From: Gudongella sp034006985
Lineage (GTDB): Bacteria > Bacillota > Clostridia > Tissierellales > Tissierellaceae
Direction of reading: 5' to 3'
DNA: 64,000 nt
Assembly (NCBI GenBank): GCA_034006985.1
Contig: JAVERT010000002.1
Span: 1 to 64,000 of the forward strand
Position numbers and translations under genes: made by a program. The notes beneath the pieces were generated by a model, which searched no databases, was not told the origin of the DNA, and saw nothing but the letters and a program-made list of their open reading frames with translations. This document shows positions 61,811 through 64,000 of the stretch, in pieces (position 1 is the stretch's first letter; each line of letters starts with the position of its first letter).

Positions 61811-62686
61811 ATGAAAATAGCGATAACCGCAGCAAGTGGAAAATTAGGAGCAGAAATTATTAAAGCCCTAAGTACCTTAATACCAAAAGAAGATATAATC
61901 GGATTAGCAAGGTCACAAGAAAAAGCACTTTATTTAGGTGTTGAAATCCGTCCAGGTGATTACAATGATAAAAAGGCGCTAACAAAGTCTTTGGAATCTG
62001 TAGACGTCTTACTATTGGTCTCAGGTATGGATGCCCCAGACAAGCGTATTGGACAACACCGTAATGTGATACAAGCGGCTATCGAGAGTGGTGTAAAAAA
62101 AATCGTATATACTAGTGTTCAAGGTGCTGATGAAAACACATCATTTTCTCCAATTGTTCAAAGTAATCGTCAGACTGAAAGGGACCTTATGGATAGCGGA
62201 TTAGATTGGGTTATTGGCCGCAACGGAATATATATTGAGCCAGATATCGAATATATTGAAACATACAAGAAAATGGGTGGGATATTCAATTGTGCAGGAG
62301 ATGGAAAATGTGGCTATGCAATAAGATCAGAACTTGCTTATGCATACGCAAAAATGTTAACTGAGGATAAACACAATTCCCAAATATATAACCTACAGGG
62401 TGACACTCTCACACAATATGAGCTTGCTGAATATCTAAACATAGCTTTTGGAACAGATTTGAAATATAATCCGATGACTTATGAAGATTACCGTATAGAT
62501 AGGGTTGCTGAATTAGGGGAGTTCATTGGGACAGTAATCGCTGGTATTTATCATGGCATTTCAGAAGGGAAAGCTGATAATCCAAGCCATTATTATGATG
62601 CAGCGGGTAGAAATCATCTAAGTTGGCAAGATTATTTTGAAAGCCTTAGAATTATAGAAATAAATAGGAAAACTGATAAATCGTAA
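61811..62686 (+). CDS. NmrA-like NAD(P)H-dependent reductase
   Basis: The 291-residue protein has an N-terminal Rossmann motif TAASGKLGAEIIKAL and the YTSVQGADENTSFSPIVQSNRQTERDL segment of the NmrA/QOR2 (quinone oxidoreductase 2) group of atypical short-chain dehydrogenases. It likely reduces quinones or azo-type compounds with NAD(P)H, or senses the NADP state. AAGGAGG precedes the ATG. It has its own 170-base leader and terminator. Confidence 0.85.
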   Translation: MKIAITAASGKLGAEIIKALSTLIPKEDIIGLARSQEKALYLGVEIRPGDYNDKKALTKSLESVDVLLLVSGMDAPDKRIGQHRNVIQAAIESGVKKIVYTSVQGADENTSFSPIVQSNRQTERDLMDSGLDWVIGRNGIYIEPDIEYIETYKKMGGIFNCAGDGKCGYAIRSELAYAYAKMLTEDKHNSQIYNLQGDTLTQYELAEYLNIAFGTDLKYNPMTYEDYRIDRVAELGEFIGTVIAGIYHGISEGKADNPSHYYDAAGRNHLSWQDYFESLRIIEINRKTDKS

Positions 62687-62786
62687 TTAAGGAATAAGTT
62701 CAAAATGGGTTTAGTAAAATTCGATTTACAAAGCGAAATGTATTTGAATTAGTTATTAGAAATCTCATAGGATAAGTCTATAGACA

Positions 62787-62828
62787 AAGGATAAGGGTTA
62801 AAGAATATTGAAACCTTGTCCTTTTTTG
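62787..62828 (+). terminator. Terminator after the NmrA-like gene
   Basis: AAGGATAAGGGTT pairs with AACCTTGTCCTT (one mismatch) and runs into TTTTTGTATT. Confidence 0.85.
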
Positions 62829-62905
62829 TATTTGTTTTCTTCTATTTGTGCATGTTTTTATATTAGTGTAGGACAAATATTGCTAAAGAATTTGGAAATA
62901 ATATT

Positions 62906-63150
62906 TTATAAATTTTGATGGACTTTAGATGTGTTTAATAATATAAAGGCTAGAATCATAAATAAACTTACTATAGAAAAGGTAAAATAAAACCCTACTA
63001 TATCAATAAAAATTCCACCAACTATTGGAAGTATAACAACAAAAAGATTCAAGGTACCTCTTATTCCTAAATATTCCATACGTTGATTTTCTGGTGCAAT
63101 ATCTGCATAAGATATGCCTGCAAAACATCTACTAGTCTTTCTCTGGGAAT
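62906..63150 (-). pseudogene. C-terminal remnant of an MFS transporter
   Basis: The minus strand reads AGISYADIAPENQRMEYLGI, then two hydrophobic helices (NLFVVILPIVGGIFIDIVGF and FSIVSLFMILAFILL) and a stop at 62906-62908. The PENQR..YLG segment followed by two helices is the layout of the last third of MFS transporters. An upstream stop and the missing start and helices show truncation. It lies just after the NifX-like gene on the same strand. Confidence 0.6.
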
Positions 63151-63540
63151 TTATTTTTGACGTAAATCTACATATATTCTATTCTCCGATAAGAGAGTAG
63201 CTTCTAATACTTCTTTGAAATGTTTTTCTACCTCTGCTAGACCTTTTTCAATTTCATTGGTTGATACTAAAACAGGTACTAGTTTTTCTTTTACTCTTTT
63301 AATATTGGGACCAAAATTCTTAGCTAATCCAACATCTACATCAGCTTTTAATAACATTTCCATGATATATTTCGCTTTTTTAGGATCAGCATGTCCATTT
63401 TCTTCTTCTGAAGTATTTGTAATCGTTTTTAAATAATTAAACTTATTATTAGACCATTCATAAATTTTATATTGTTGTGCATCTCCAAAATGTCTAGAAA
63501 CAAAAGATTTACCATCATCGCTGGCACATGCAATTATCAT
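63151..63540 (-). CDS. NifX/NifB-like dinitrogenase cofactor family protein
   Basis: The 129-residue protein begins MIIACASDDGKSFVSRHFGDA, the usual start of the dinitrogenase iron-molybdenum cofactor family, and contains ENGHADPKKAKYIMEMLLKADVDVGLAKNFGPNIKRV. Stand-alone members are common in non-diazotrophic anaerobes and may bind Fe-S clusters or metal cofactors. The ATG at 63540 has AAGGAG eight bases upstream; a frame from 63561 lacks a site. No nif genes are near. Confidence 0.82.
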   Translation of the reverse strand: MIIACASDDGKSFVSRHFGDAQQYKIYEWSNNKFNYLKTITNTSEEENGHADPKKAKYIMEMLLKADVDVGLAKNFGPNIKRVKEKLVPVLVSTNEIEKGLAEVEKHFKEVLEATLLSENRIYVDLRQK

Positions 63541-64000
63541 TTTTATCAACTCCTTAAACATTCCCCTAATTTATTTACATAAGTATACAGGCTTCAGTAT
63601 CTCTCCTAAGGCTATAAGCCAGTACAAATATAGTAGCATCGGGATAGGTATATGTCAATAACTATTGAGAATACTTATCATTTACTTTTGTCGATTGTAA
63701 TAGCTTTTTCGTATTATTAAGTTTATGCGACATATTATTTGGATTCATTTGAAAAACCGGCGTTTGAATATGTATATCTTTCATAAGTTTCTTTCCCATT
63801 AATGTTGTTCCAATGCCCATTTTGTCATTAATCGATAATTGTAAATTTAATTATAATTGATTTTTTGCTAGCGTTCAATGAATATTGTAAAGAATTTTAT
63901 ATTACATTAGACTATTATTATATCAATATTAATTTAAATAAGAAAAGGAGGATAATCAAGTATTGTGTGTAAATACTTGAGTGAAATATAATGAAGAACA
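63541..64000 (+). other. Intergenic region and possible gene start at the window edge
   Basis: No gene is supported up to about 63940. Near the edge AAGGAGG (63945-63951) is followed by a perfect hairpin TCAAGTAT/ATACTTGA (63956-63963, 63973-63980), and an ATG at 63991 may begin the next gene. The hairpin between binding site and ATG is unusual, but too little sequence remains to judge. Confidence 0.4.

Noticed and set aside
1..64000. CRISPR arrays, tRNA genes, integrases or transposases
   Set aside because: No regularly spaced repeats, no tRNA T-loop signature and no recombinase or transposase motifs were seen, so the defence island's mode of entry is not explained by this window.

Overview
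The window looks like chromosome of a low-GC anaerobic Firmicute, most likely a clostridium of the Tissierella type. I infer this from the AT-rich codon use, the strong GGAGG ribosome binding sites, a T-box leader on ileS, a PyrR-type binding loop on a uracil permease, SdpR/SdpI and Pst modules of Gram-positive type, and oxygen- and redox-handling enzymes typical of anaerobes. No species marker other than a 5S rRNA is present, so the assignment stays at this level.

Layout. 1-0.2 kb: end of an rRNA operon (5S). 0.2-6.7 kb: housekeeping and redox genes (YjdM-like protein, SdpR/SdpI pair, soluble reductive-dehalogenase-like Fe-S protein, uracil permease, BaiN-like flavoprotein, an oxidoreductase with a SAF domain). 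6.7-11.7 kb: T-box plus a type-2 isoleucyl-tRNA synthetase with a rearranged GIHH signature, a lipid-anchored barnase-like RNase with its barstar, and a Sir2 deacylase. 11.8-14.5 kb: minus-strand genes, ending with an NADH oxidase/CoA-disulfide reductase homologue whose active-site cysteine codon is an in-frame UGA followed by a SECIS-like hairpin, so it is probably a selenoprotein.

14.6-31.6 kb is a defence island. It holds a complete retron (msr-msd RNA with perfect a1/a2 repeats, and a reverse transcriptase with a C-terminal TOPRIM-like domain). Next comes a complete type 1 BREX operon (small XRE regulator, brxA, brxB, brxC, pglX, pglZ, brxL), then a DNA-binding protein/Doc pair. 31.6-38 kb is a poorly characterised accessory zone with small ORFs, a Zn-ribbon/DUF1232 protein, a 0.4-kb direct duplication carrying two DUF6054 genes, and a PAS-LuxR regulator.

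38-46.3 kb: transglutaminase-like protein, threonine dehydratase, metallo-beta-lactamase-fold protein, AhpD-like and ArsC-like proteins, hflK-hflC and guaA. 46.3-48.6 kb: an AbiE toxin-antitoxin pair bracketed by pieces of a repeated, probably structured RNA element that also occurs near 12.5 kb. 48.6-57 kb: pyrG, a UBA/DUF4342 protein, a PhoP/PhoR-like two-component system and pstSCAB behind a candidate Pho box. 57-64 kb: flavodoxin, nitroreductase, a MarR regulator whose operator motif also overlaps the promoter of a membrane-anchored tandem OsmC-like protein plus NapH-like ferredoxin pair, an NmrA-like reductase, two gene remnants and a NifX-like protein.

The main points for follow-up are the predicted selenoprotein oxidase, the retron next to BREX, the unassigned RNA repeat family, the extracytoplasmic OsmC/ferredoxin operon and the hyper-resistant-type IleRS2. 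All calls come from reading the sequence. No database search was run.
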